DNA from: Dehalococcoidia bacterium
GTDB lineage: Bacteria > Chloroflexota > Dehalococcoidia > DSTF01 > JALHUB01
Assembly (NCBI GenBank): GCA_022865685.1
Contig: JALHUB010000023.1
Coordinates: forward strand, 1-10,969
Direction of reading: 5' to 3'
DNA: 10,969 bases
Both the position numbers and the translations under genes were made by a program. Shown here in pieces: positions 1 to 5,809 of this stretch. Under the pieces are notes generated by a model. The model was not told the DNA's origin. It did no database searches and saw only the letters and a list, made by a program, of their open reading frames with translations. Each line of letters begins with the position of its first letter. Position 1 is the stretch's first letter.

Positions 1-350
1 AGCAGCGTGAAGCGGCCGTCAGCGGTCGTGCCGCCCACTTCGACACCGAGGCGCGACCTCAGGTGGTCGAGCAGCGTCTCGTAATCCAGCAGCCAGCAGC
101 TCACGCTGTCGCAGACCAGGATGACGTGCCTGCCGACGGGCTTGCGGAAGATAAGGTTATAGAACGTGGCCACCGAGTCGAGCTCCGCGGGCATCATCCG
201 CAGGTACTCCGCCAGGTCGGCGAGCGTCTCGTCGGAGAGCCAGCCGCGGTGCGCCTGCACGGCCATCATGGCGTCGATGCAGGCTGCGCGCCTTCGCCCC
301 GACATGGCGACCGTCGCGTCTATCTCCTGCCGTTCCTCTGCCGTCAGCAC
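1..350 (-). CDS. nuoE: NADH-quinone oxidoreductase subunit E (NuoE, 24 kDa), 3'-truncated by window
   Basis: Thioredoxin-fold 2Fe-2S subunit of the peripheral NADH-dehydrogenase arm of complex I; it works with NuoF. I translated it directly from the minus strand. About 116 residues are visible, running off the left edge. The segment VATFYNLIFRKPVGRHVI and the following CDSVSC (Cys-x4-Cys, the first two cluster ligands) match the family closely, and the visible part ends in DGRFTLL, just before the second Cys pair expected outside the window. The start is a GTG at 350-348, preceded by GGAGG with a 5-base gap; that SD begins directly after the nuoCD stop codon. The 10-base gap to nuoCD implies one transcript and probably coupled translation. 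The start is inferred from the SD; family identity is confident. Confidence 0.93.
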   Translation of the reverse strand, partial: MLTAEERQEIDATVAMSGRRRAACIDAMMAVQAHRGWLSDETLADLAEYLRMMPAELDSVATFYNLIFRKPVGRHVILVCDSVSCWLLDYETLLDHLRSRLGVEVGGTTADGRFTL

Positions 351-360
351 CAGCGCCTCC

Positions 361-2148
361 TCAACGGTCCACGTCCGACAGCACGTAGTCGATGCTGCCC
401 AAAATCGCCATCAGGTCCGGGATCATCGCTTCCCGCGAGATCAGCGGCACCATCTGCAAATGCGGGAACGACGGCGTCCGGATGCGTGTGCGGTAGGACA
501 TCGTGCCGCCGTCGCTGATCAGGTAATAGCTGTTGTTCCCTTTTGTCGCCTCGACGCCGACAGACGCCTCGCCCGGCGGTATCACCGGCCCCCAGCTCAC
601 GCCGAGGAAGTGGGTGATGAGCGTCTCGATGTCGTGCATCGTGCGCTCTTTGAGGGGCGGCGTCGCCAGCGGGTGGTCCGACTTGTACGGGCCAGCCGGC
701 ATGTTGTCGACGCACTGCTGGATGATGCGCAGGCTCTGCCGCATCTCCTCGACGCGCACGACCGCGCGGTCGTAGCAGTCGCCGTTGACGGCGGTGGGGA
801 TCTCGAAATCGAATTGATCATAGCCTGAATAGGGACGGGTCTTGCGCCAGTCCCACTTGAAGCCGCAGGCGCGCAGCCCCGGGCCGGTAACGCCCCATTC
901 GATGGCTTCGTCGAGCGTGTAGGCGCCGACCCCCTGCGTCCGCGCCTTGAAGATGCGGTTTTGCATCACAAGGCCGTCATATTCGGCCAGGCGGGCCGGC
1001 ATGTAGGCGACGAAGTCGCGCATCATCTCATCCCAGCCGCGCGGCAGGTCCTGCGCCACGCCGCCGATGCGAAACCAGCCCGGGTGCATGCGGGCGCCGC
1101 AGATTGCCTCGATGATCGCCAAGGCGCGCTCGCGGTCGGTGAACATGTAGAAGACGGGCGACAGGGCGCCCACGTCGCCGGCGAAGGTGCCGTACCAGAC
1201 GAGATGACTAATGATGCGGAACAGTTCGCAGAGCATGATGCGAATGACCTTCACCCTGTCCGGCACCTCTATGCCCCCCAGCTTCTCGACCGCCAGCACG
1301 TATGGCAGGTTGTTCATGACGCCGCCGAGGTATTCGACGCGGTCCGTGTAGGGGATGTAGGTGTGCCAGGACTGCCGCTCACCCATCTTCTCAGCGCCGC
1401 GATGGTGGAAGCCGATGTCCGGCACGGCATCGACGATCCGCTCCCCGTCGAGCTGGAGGATGATGCGCAGGATGCCGTGCGTGCCCGGGTGCTGCGGCCC
1501 CAGGTTGAGGAACATGAAGTCGGCGTCCTCGCTCTGCTGCGTCATCCCCCAGTCCTCGGGGTGGAACTGCATCGCCTTCTGCTCCGCCTCCTCCTGCTCG
1601 TCCGATAGCTGGAAGGGCGGCATCTCCGTCGCGCGGGCCGGGTGGTCCTTGCGCAGCGGATGGCCCTGCCAGGTGTGCGGCATCAGGATTCGTCGCAGGT
1701 GCGGATGGCCATCGAAGACGACGCCGAACATGTCCCACACCTCGCGCTCGTACCAGTCGGCGGCGGGCCAGACGTCGACGGCGCTGGGCAGCGACGGCGT
1801 GTCGCCCGAGAGCGGCACCTTTATGCGCACGTCGGCGTTGCGGTCGTAGGAGAGGAGGTGATAGACAACCGTGAAGTCGCTCGGCGGCTGGCCCTCGCGA
1901 TGCGCGCGGGTGCGCTCGTCGATGGCCGTCAAGTCGTACAGCGTCTTGTATGGCTGCTCGACCTCCGTCTTGAAGAAGCACAGGACAGCAAGAACGTCGT
2001 CTCGTGGCACCCATAGCGTCGGGATGCCGTCGCGCGTCGCCTGCGACACGAAATCGGTCTGGGGGAAGCGATCGCGAAGCTCCCGCAGGACGGCTGGCTC
2101 GCCATCCGTCCCTGTCTGCGTCTCAACGTCAGTTTGCGGCATACGCAC
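361..2148 (-). CDS. nuoCD: NADH-quinone oxidoreductase fused subunit C/D (NuoCD)
   Basis: Fused 30 kDa + 49 kDa subunits of complex I, 595 aa, in the connecting arm that forms the quinone site. Residues ~1-185 are NuoC (signature around 148-170, HPHLRRILMPHTWQGHPLRK). Residues ~205-595 are NuoD, beginning with FLNLGPQHPGTHG. The His residues of that motif (220, 224) and Tyr273 in RVEYLGG correspond to quinone-pocket residues of the family. The C-terminus SIDYVLSDVDR is canonical. The length is almost the same as the E. coli fused protein (about 600 aa), and the sequence resembles it along its whole length. The start used is GTG at 2148-2146, 5 bases after the nuoB stop; ATG two codons in (2142-2140) is equally possible, and neither has a clear SD, suggesting translational coupling to nuoB. 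In most bacteria outside the E. coli-type group nuoC and nuoD are separate genes. Confidence 0.97.
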   Translation of the reverse strand: MRMPQTDVETQTGTDGEPAVLRELRDRFPQTDFVSQATRDGIPTLWVPRDDVLAVLCFFKTEVEQPYKTLYDLTAIDERTRAHREGQPPSDFTVVYHLLSYDRNADVRIKVPLSGDTPSLPSAVDVWPAADWYEREVWDMFGVVFDGHPHLRRILMPHTWQGHPLRKDHPARATEMPPFQLSDEQEEAEQKAMQFHPEDWGMTQQSEDADFMFLNLGPQHPGTHGILRIILQLDGERIVDAVPDIGFHHRGAEKMGERQSWHTYIPYTDRVEYLGGVMNNLPYVLAVEKLGGIEVPDRVKVIRIMLCELFRIISHLVWYGTFAGDVGALSPVFYMFTDRERALAIIEAICGARMHPGWFRIGGVAQDLPRGWDEMMRDFVAYMPARLAEYDGLVMQNRIFKARTQGVGAYTLDEAIEWGVTGPGLRACGFKWDWRKTRPYSGYDQFDFEIPTAVNGDCYDRAVVRVEEMRQSLRIIQQCVDNMPAGPYKSDHPLATPPLKERTMHDIETLITHFLGVSWGPVIPPGEASVGVEATKGNNSYYLISDGGTMSYRTRIRTPSFPHLQMVPLISREAMIPDLMAILGSIDYVLSDVDR

Positions 2149-2153
2149 CGAGT

Positions 2154-2801
2154 CTAGACCTGGTCCGGAGGGGAATAGGACTGTGTCTCCTGCCGCTGGG
2201 CCCGCTTCGAGTCACGGAGCGAAGGCGGCGGCTGCCGGTAGACGCGCTGTTCCCCCACCACCCAGCTAAGCGGTCGCTTCTCGCTGCCGACGGCTTTCTG
2301 CAGCAAGATCAGTCCTTCCAGAAAAGCGTCAGGGCGCGGCGGACATCCCGGGACGTAGACGTCGACGGGCATGAACTTGTCGACTCCCTGCACGACGCTG
2401 TAGATGTCGTACATGCCGCCGGAGTTCGCGCACGACCCCATCGAGATGATCCAGCGCGGCTCCATCATCTGCTCGTAGAGCCGCTTGATGACCGGCGCCA
2501 TCTTCATGAACACCGTCCCGGCGATAACCATCACGTCGGCCTCGCGCGGCGTCCCGCGAATGACCTCGGCGCCGAAGCGGGAGATGTCATACCTGCTCGT
2601 GAGGCTGGTCGCCATCTCGACGTAGCAGCAAGAGAGGCCGAAGTTGAACGGCCAGATGGAGTTCTTGCGCCCCCAGGCGACAATATCCTGCAGGCGCGTC
2701 AAGACGAGGATGCGCGACAGCGCGGAGTCCAGCGTCTCGCTGCGACGGCTCAGCAGACTTCCTGTTGAGTCGGGCAGACCGGCGGTCGCCTTATCTGCCA
2801 A
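2154..2801 (-). CDS. nuoB: NADH-quinone oxidoreductase subunit B (NuoB)
   Basis: Complex I subunit carrying the terminal [4Fe-4S] cluster N2, which passes electrons to quinone; 215 aa, peripheral arm at the membrane interface. The four cluster ligands are visible: adjacent Cys58-Cys59 in GLSCCYVEM, Cys124 in SMGSCANSGG and Cys153 in VPGCPPRP. The blocks WGRKNSIWPFNFGLS and MYDIYSVVQGVDKF resemble enterobacterial NuoB closely, including a C-terminal tail after RPLSWVVG. The start is TTG (2801-2799), supported by AAGGAG five bases upstream. The first 11 bases overlap the end of nuoA, so translation is probably coupled. The residues before about position 30 are not recognisable family sequence. 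Confidence 0.97.
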   Translation of the reverse strand: MADKATAGLPDSTGSLLSRRSETLDSALSRILVLTRLQDIVAWGRKNSIWPFNFGLSCCYVEMATSLTSRYDISRFGAEVIRGTPREADVMVIAGTVFMKMAPVIKRLYEQMMEPRWIISMGSCANSGGMYDIYSVVQGVDKFMPVDVYVPGCPPRPDAFLEGLILLQKAVGSEKRPLSWVVGEQRVYRQPPPSLRDSKRAQRQETQSYSPPDQV

Positions 2802-3180
2802 CGCCTCTCCTTATCCGCGGCACGCTCCCCCAATCCAACGCGCCCAGTCGCCAGAGATAGGCCAGCGCCACGACGAGAACGCCCATGAACACGGCGATAT
2901 CGATGTAGCCCGTCCAGCCCACCCTTCGCAACGCCACGGCCCAGAGGAAGATGAACACCGCCTCCAGGTCGAAGATGACGAAGAACATGGCGACGAGATA
3001 GAACCTGACGTCGAACCGGATGCGGGCTGTGCCCGTGGGCAGGATGCCCGACTCGAAAGGGTCGTCGGTGGCGGCCTCGCGGTGACGCTCGCCGAGCGCA
3101 TAGGACAGCACCAGCATGCCCGCCAACACGACCAGTGCAGCCGCGAGGTAAGCGAAGAACGGCCAGAGCTGAGATGTCAT
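2791..3180 (-). CDS. nuoA: NADH-quinone oxidoreductase subunit A (NuoA)
   Basis: Small integral-membrane subunit of complex I, 129 aa, next to the quinone channel. Three hydrophobic helices are visible at about residues 5-29, 60-82 and 92-113. The first cytoplasmic loop has PFESG (41-45), and helix 2 has the typical FYLVAMFFVIFDLEAVF with conserved Asp71 and Glu73. RLGALDW follows helix 3, as in E. coli NuoA. It starts at ATG (3180-3178); no strong SD is visible, only G-rich sequence. It is the first gene of the operon and overlaps nuoB by 11 bp. The upstream 361 bp carry dyads and a terminator-like element, described separately. Confidence 0.96.
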   Translation of the reverse strand: MTSQLWPFFAYLAAALVVLAGMLVLSYALGERHREAATDDPFESGILPTGTARIRFDVRFYLVAMFFVIFDLEAVFIFLWAVALRRVGWTGYIDIAVFMGVLVVALAYLWRLGALDWGSVPRIRRGVGR

Positions 3181-3250
3181 CTACACACCAGTCCCGGCAC
3201 ACCGATTCCCACCACCGAGAAACCCGGGGGACGAAGAACCAGAAAGGCGG

Positions 3251-3268
3251 TATGCTGGTCGCAGCATA
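3251..3268. repeat. Perfect 7-bp inverted repeat in the nuoA leader
   Basis: TATGCTG (3251-3257), four-base loop, CAGCATA (3262-3268). It could be an operator dyad or an RNA hairpin in the nuo 5' leader; it has no T tract, so it is not a terminator. It is about 70 bp upstream of the nuoA start. Confidence 0.5.
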
Positions 3269-3291
3269 TCGTCTCCCTCGACTTCAACACA

Positions 3292-3322
3292 AGAGTACCT
3301 GCCCATTCACTGCGCCGGTCAA
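3292..3322 (-). promoter_or_regulatory. Possible nuo operon promoter (weak)
   Basis: On the minus strand TTGACC (3322-3317, five of six matches to the -35 consensus) is followed after 19 bases by TACTCT (3297-3292, three of six to the -10). The spacing is long and the -10 poor, so this is a candidate only. A second -10-like TATGCT lies at 3268-3263, inside the hairpin nearer the gene. If used, the transcript would start downstream of the terminator-like element. Confidence 0.25.
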
Positions 3323-3354
3323 GTCGCTTCGTCTTCAAACGCGTCTCTCCGGGG

Positions 3355-3391
3355 CAACAAAAAGGCCACGATGTATTGGTCACAGGTGGCC
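3355..3391 (-). terminator. Intrinsic terminator/attenuator candidate upstream of nuoA
   Basis: On the minus strand GGCCAC (3391-3386), a 16-base loop that can add a short TGT/ACA pairing, then GTGGCC (3369-3364), followed at once by TTTTTGTTG (3363-3355). A GC-rich stem next to a T run is the layout of a factor-independent terminator. It lies about 150 bases after the rpe remnant and about 175 bases before nuoA on the same strand. It may therefore be the old rpe terminator or a nuo attenuator; its 3' arm can also pair with an upstream element (3430-3422). Confidence 0.55.
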
Positions 3392-3409
3392 CCCACTCCC
3401 TGCACGTCA

Positions 3410-3431
3410 AGCCACGACCACCATCGTGGCT
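3410..3431 (-). promoter_or_regulatory. Perfect 8-bp hairpin with competing partner (putative antiterminator arms)
   Basis: AGCCACGA (3410-3417), six-base loop, TCGTGGCT (3424-3431), a perfect stem. The arm covering 3422-3430 is also perfectly complementary over 9 bases to 3365-3373, which includes most of the 3' arm of the terminator-like hairpin. The two pairings exclude each other, as in an antiterminator switch. No T run follows this hairpin on either strand. Confidence 0.45.
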
Positions 3432-3541
3432 CTCTCACCAACAACAGGCCTTCATCCAAACTACACGGACGCCGTGAACCACACGTGAATCCCCCGACAC
3501 AAAGTGTGAAGGAAGCGTGATTTCCGCTGCCATTGGTCCTA

Positions 3542-3800
3542 TCAGACGCTCGCAGTCCCGGCAACCGGCGCCGCGCTACGGATGTTCTCCGCCAGCGCCG
3601 CCATCCCCTGAGCGATGCCGCCTGGATGCCTGAACACGGCCGATCCTACCACAAGCGCCCTCGCGCCCGCTCTGACGACCAGCGGCGCCGTCTCGGCGTC
3701 GATCCCGCCGTCGACTGCGATCTCCACCGCCAGGTTCGCACCGCCGTGCAGCTTCCGGAGGCGCAAAGCTATGCAGGTGCCTGGCGTGGGAAGCCATGAA
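3542..3800 (-). pseudogene. rpe: C-terminal remnant of ribulose-phosphate 3-epimerase
   Basis: Rpe interconverts ribulose-5-phosphate and xylulose-5-phosphate (pentose phosphate and Calvin pathways); a full protein is about 220 aa. Here only about the last 75-85 residues are recognisable. The minus-strand frame ending at 3542 reads VEIAVDGGIDAETAPLVV followed by AGARALVVGSAVF, the highly conserved Rpe C-terminal block with the catalytic Asp in VDGGI and the phosphate-binding GSAVF. Upstream the frame breaks: a degraded VNPGFGG-like stretch (GFPRQAP, around 3800-3776) sits in another frame and meets a stop. No Rpe N-terminal motifs (substrate-binding SxLSADF or DVMDG types) were found further upstream. 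I infer a truncated, frameshifted relic; the break near 3800 may mark an old rearrangement. A conventional start for the fragment is absent (only TTG at 3766, without SD). Confidence 0.72.
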
Positions 3801-3803
3801 TTT

Positions 3804-4142
3804 CTACGCCGAAGCTTGAATGGCCGCTAGAGCAGTTTTTCCTTTGACCCATCGCCAACCTGGATACGGGCATGGTTCAATAGAGAAGAAGGCGATTCCC
3901 TCTTCGCCGAGAAATTCGGGCAGCTTGCGACGCAGCGCCGCCCATTCCCGCTGCTTCAGAGTATTCCCCTGCCGCAGATTGAGCAAGAGGCCGGTCGGCG
4001 GATCGTTGCTGCGAGCCGCCGATAGCGCTTGACCACCGTGTGTGGCGGCCGGACTGCACTCGAGACTCGCACCAGCGCCACGATACCGCGAGAGCAATGC
4101 CCCGGCCTGCTTTCTCAGCTTGGCCGCATACCAAAGCGCCAA
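3804..4142 (-). CDS. Doubtful hypothetical protein
   Basis: A 112-aa open frame with balanced composition but no family I recognise. It starts at TTG (4142-4140) with no SD nearby. The frame stays open upstream to about 4270 without a better start, and that upstream part would complete a hydrophobic stretch (GFVVGLALWYAA) that the TTG start cuts in half. The C-terminal half contains WAALRRKLPEFLGEEGIAFF. It ends just before the rpe remnant on the same strand and is antisense to the promoter of the divergent cell-wall hydrolase. It may be a real small membrane protein, a relic or chance; otherwise 3801-4158 holds nothing I can identify. Confidence 0.28.
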   Translation of the reverse strand: MALWYAAKLRKQAGALLSRYRGAGASLECSPAATHGGQALSAARSNDPPTGLLLNLRQGNTLKQREWAALRRKLPEFLGEEGIAFFSIEPCPYPGWRWVKGKTALAAIQASA

Positions 4143-4158
4143 ACCGACGACGAACCCC

Positions 4159-4187
4159 TTGACAACCCGGCGAAACTCGGCGACAAT
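4159..4187 (+). promoter_or_regulatory. Sigma70-type promoter of the LysM-NlpC/P60 gene
   Basis: A perfect TTGACA (4159-4164), a 17-base spacer, then GACAAT (4182-4187, four of six). The expected transcript start is near 4194, leaving about 80 bases of leader before the SD-linked ATT at 4277. This position argues that translation starts after 4194. Confidence 0.6.
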
Positions 4188-4262
4188 TCCTGCGGCTTGG
4201 AGTCGAGATTGGCGGGCCGCCGGGCTTTCGGCGAGGAAGCCAGACGGCGCTGCCCGATCAGC

Positions 4263-4279
4263 AGGAGGCGAAGAGCATT
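4263..4279 (+). promoter_or_regulatory. Strong SD deciding a non-canonical ATT start
   Basis: AGGAGG (4263-4268) is followed by eight bases and then ATT (4277-4279), in frame with the LysM-NlpC/P60 protein. The frame is open from 4163, and contains no ATG, GTG or TTG before GTG at 4517, which is downstream of the membrane-targeting segment. AUU starts are known but rare (E. coli infC). Confidence 0.5.
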
Positions 4280-5551
4280 AGAGGCACGCTCAGCCCGCGC
4301 ACTCCTGGGCCGCAGAGTCGGCTGGAGACGCGAAATCCCCCGAGACTCAAGTCTCCTACCGCTGCCGGATTCCGCAGGAAGAACAGGCGCCGCCTCCATC
4401 TCTTCGTCTTTGCCCTGGCGGGACTGTCGATTCTCACCGCTGCTCTCTCCACCGAACGCCTCCAGTTCAACACCGGGGTTGCGTCTTCCTCAGCGAACGG
4501 GCCATCCGTTTCAGGCGTGGTGACCGCTGTAGCCGGGCAAGATGACGCTCTGCATGCCTCGTTGCTGCCGCTAACCGTCGCAACCCAGCGGGGCGAGCCT
4601 TCCGCAACCGTGCTGACGCAGCCGTCGATGCCAGCGGCTCCCGCCCTTTCGCCGGAATATCGCGCCCTGGGCGTGCCCGCCGAAAGCGTGACCCCGGCTG
4701 CCATCGTTTCGACGACGGCTGAGCCGACACCTGAACCTTCACCGCCACCTGTCTACATCGTCTACACGGTGGAGGAGGGCGATACCGTCGGTGGCCTGGC
4801 TGCAAGATTCGGGATCGCGTCTTCGTCGATATTGTGGAACAATCCGCAACTTGAGAACGGCGATTCGCTCGCTCTGGGCGAGTACCTGCGCATCCCGATG
4901 AGCGACGGCATCATCTATGACGTCGGACCCGGCGACACCCTGAGCGACATCGCCGATCGGTTCGGAGTCGACGTCCAGGCAATCATCAACTCCTCCGGCA
5001 ACAACCTCGAGAGCGCGGATAGCATCGCCGAGAACCAGACGATCTTCATACCCGGCGGCATCATGCCGGCTCCTGTTGCGACACCAACATCCACACCGAC
5101 ACCGGCGCCGCGGCCGGCAGACCCGCCCGCACCGGCACCCGTGCCGTCGCCGCCGCCGCCTGACCGTCCTTCGGGCATGCCGGCGCAGGCCGTGGAGCTG
5201 GCCCGATCTCGCATCGGCGCACCGTACGTCTCGGGCGCCGCCGGTCCCAACGCCTTCGATTGCAGCGGCCTCGTGTTTTGGGTCTACTCGCAGCTTGGCC
5301 TGGATGTCCCTCGTGCGGCGCCCGACCAGTTCGCGTGGGCGACCGCCGTCGAGCAGCCGGAGATGGAGCCCGGCGACCTTGTCTTCTTCACGAACACCTA
5401 CCCGTCGTCGCAGTGGATTACCCACGTCGGCATCTACACGGGCGGAGGGATGGTTCTGATGGCGGTCGACAACGGCGACATCGTGCGGGAAGTGTCCCTC
5501 GCCGAGTCGTATTGGAGCGCACACTTCGCCGCCGCCGGCCGGCCGCACTGA
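4277..5551 (+). CDS. Exported cell-wall hydrolase: LysM x2 + NlpC/P60 endopeptidase
   Basis: Predicted peptidoglycan D,L-endopeptidase acting outside the membrane. Counted from the ATT start (424 aa): a long basic N-terminus ending RRKNRRR, a hydrophobic segment ~40-58 (signal peptide or anchor), a low-complexity spacer, LysM 1 ~160-207 (YTVEEGDTVGGLAARFGI), LysM 2 ~212-262 (YDVGPGDTLSDIADRFGV), a Pro-rich linker ~263-300 and the NlpC/P60 domain ~302-424. Nucleophile Cys329 lies in AFDCSGLVFWVY and His383 in WITHVGIYTGG. The position of the usual third catalytic polar residue appears to be Met395 (VLMAVD). The conventional start would be GTG at 4517 (344 aa), but this removes the export segment, so I place the start at ATT 4277 with its good SD and promoter. 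The domain identification is firm and the start is inferred. Confidence 0.87.
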   Translation: MRGTLSPRTPGPQSRLETRNPPRLKSPTAAGFRRKNRRRLHLFVFALAGLSILTAALSTERLQFNTGVASSSANGPSVSGVVTAVAGQDDALHASLLPLTVATQRGEPSATVLTQPSMPAAPALSPEYRALGVPAESVTPAAIVSTTAEPTPEPSPPPVYIVYTVEEGDTVGGLAARFGIASSSILWNNPQLENGDSLALGEYLRIPMSDGIIYDVGPGDTLSDIADRFGVDVQAIINSSGNNLESADSIAENQTIFIPGGIMPAPVATPTSTPTPAPRPADPPAPAPVPSPPPPDRPSGMPAQAVELARSRIGAPYVSGAAGPNAFDCSGLVFWVYSQLGLDVPRAAPDQFAWATAVEQPEMEPGDLVFFTNTYPSSQWITHVGIYTGGGMVLMAVDNGDIVREVSLAESYWSAHFAAAGRPH

Positions 5552-5738
5552 CTCTTAGAGCTCCCGCGTGGGGACATTCACCTAGTACCGGCGCGTCGTT
5601 CCTGCCGCCGCCATGGGGTGCCAAACTCCGCTCTGCCGTTTGCGTGCGGCTACGCGCAGATGGCGCCGTCGGACCCCTGTCAGCGCACCATCGCCCGATG
5701 CCGGAATCGGCAAACCCCCGTCGCATCAAGAAGTCGCG

Positions 5739-5768
5739 TTGACATTCGCTCTGCGATTGCCCTAGAGT
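5739..5768 (+). promoter_or_regulatory. Sigma70-type promoter of the carboxylesterase gene
   Basis: A perfect TTGACA (5739-5744), an 18-base spacer and TAGAGT (5763-5768, four of six). It sits 42 bases before the ATG at 5810, implying a short leader that contains the strong SD. The 187 bp between the preceding stop and this promoter show no gene. Confidence 0.6.
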
Positions 5769-5809
5769 CCCATTGAACGCCAGCACCGAGCTAACGAGGA
5801 GGCTCCAGA

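Larger units (their letters stand above)
3181..3541. other. Gene-free leader/promoter region upstream of nuoA
   Basis: No credible coding sequence on either strand; the short open frames here have no recognisable protein character. Read on the minus (nuo) strand, the region contains in order: two TTCACG direct repeats spaced 11 bp (3489-3484 and 3478-3473), an 8-bp perfect hairpin (3431-3410), a terminator-like hairpin with T run (3391-3355), a weak promoter-like pair (3322-3292) and a second perfect hairpin (3268-3251). It most likely holds the control region of the nuo operon and the 3' trailer of the decayed rpe gene. Confidence 0.6.

Noticed and set aside
961..1608. Plus-strand 215-codon frame opposite nuoCD
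   Set aside because: Antisense shadow of a strongly conserved gene; no family features.
3177..3410. Small minus-strand frame overlapping the nuoA start
   Set aside because: No SD, no family resemblance, and it crosses the terminator-like and hairpin elements; more likely leader sequence.
4029..4523. Plus-strand 164-codon frame overlapping the start of the LysM-NlpC/P60 gene
   Set aside because: Different frame, Arg/Ser/Pro-rich with no domain, and it begins upstream of the promoter.
4739..5548. 269-codon frame antisense to the LysM-NlpC/P60 gene
   Set aside because: Arg/His/Asp-rich shadow composition; the plus strand encodes clear LysM and NlpC/P60 domains.
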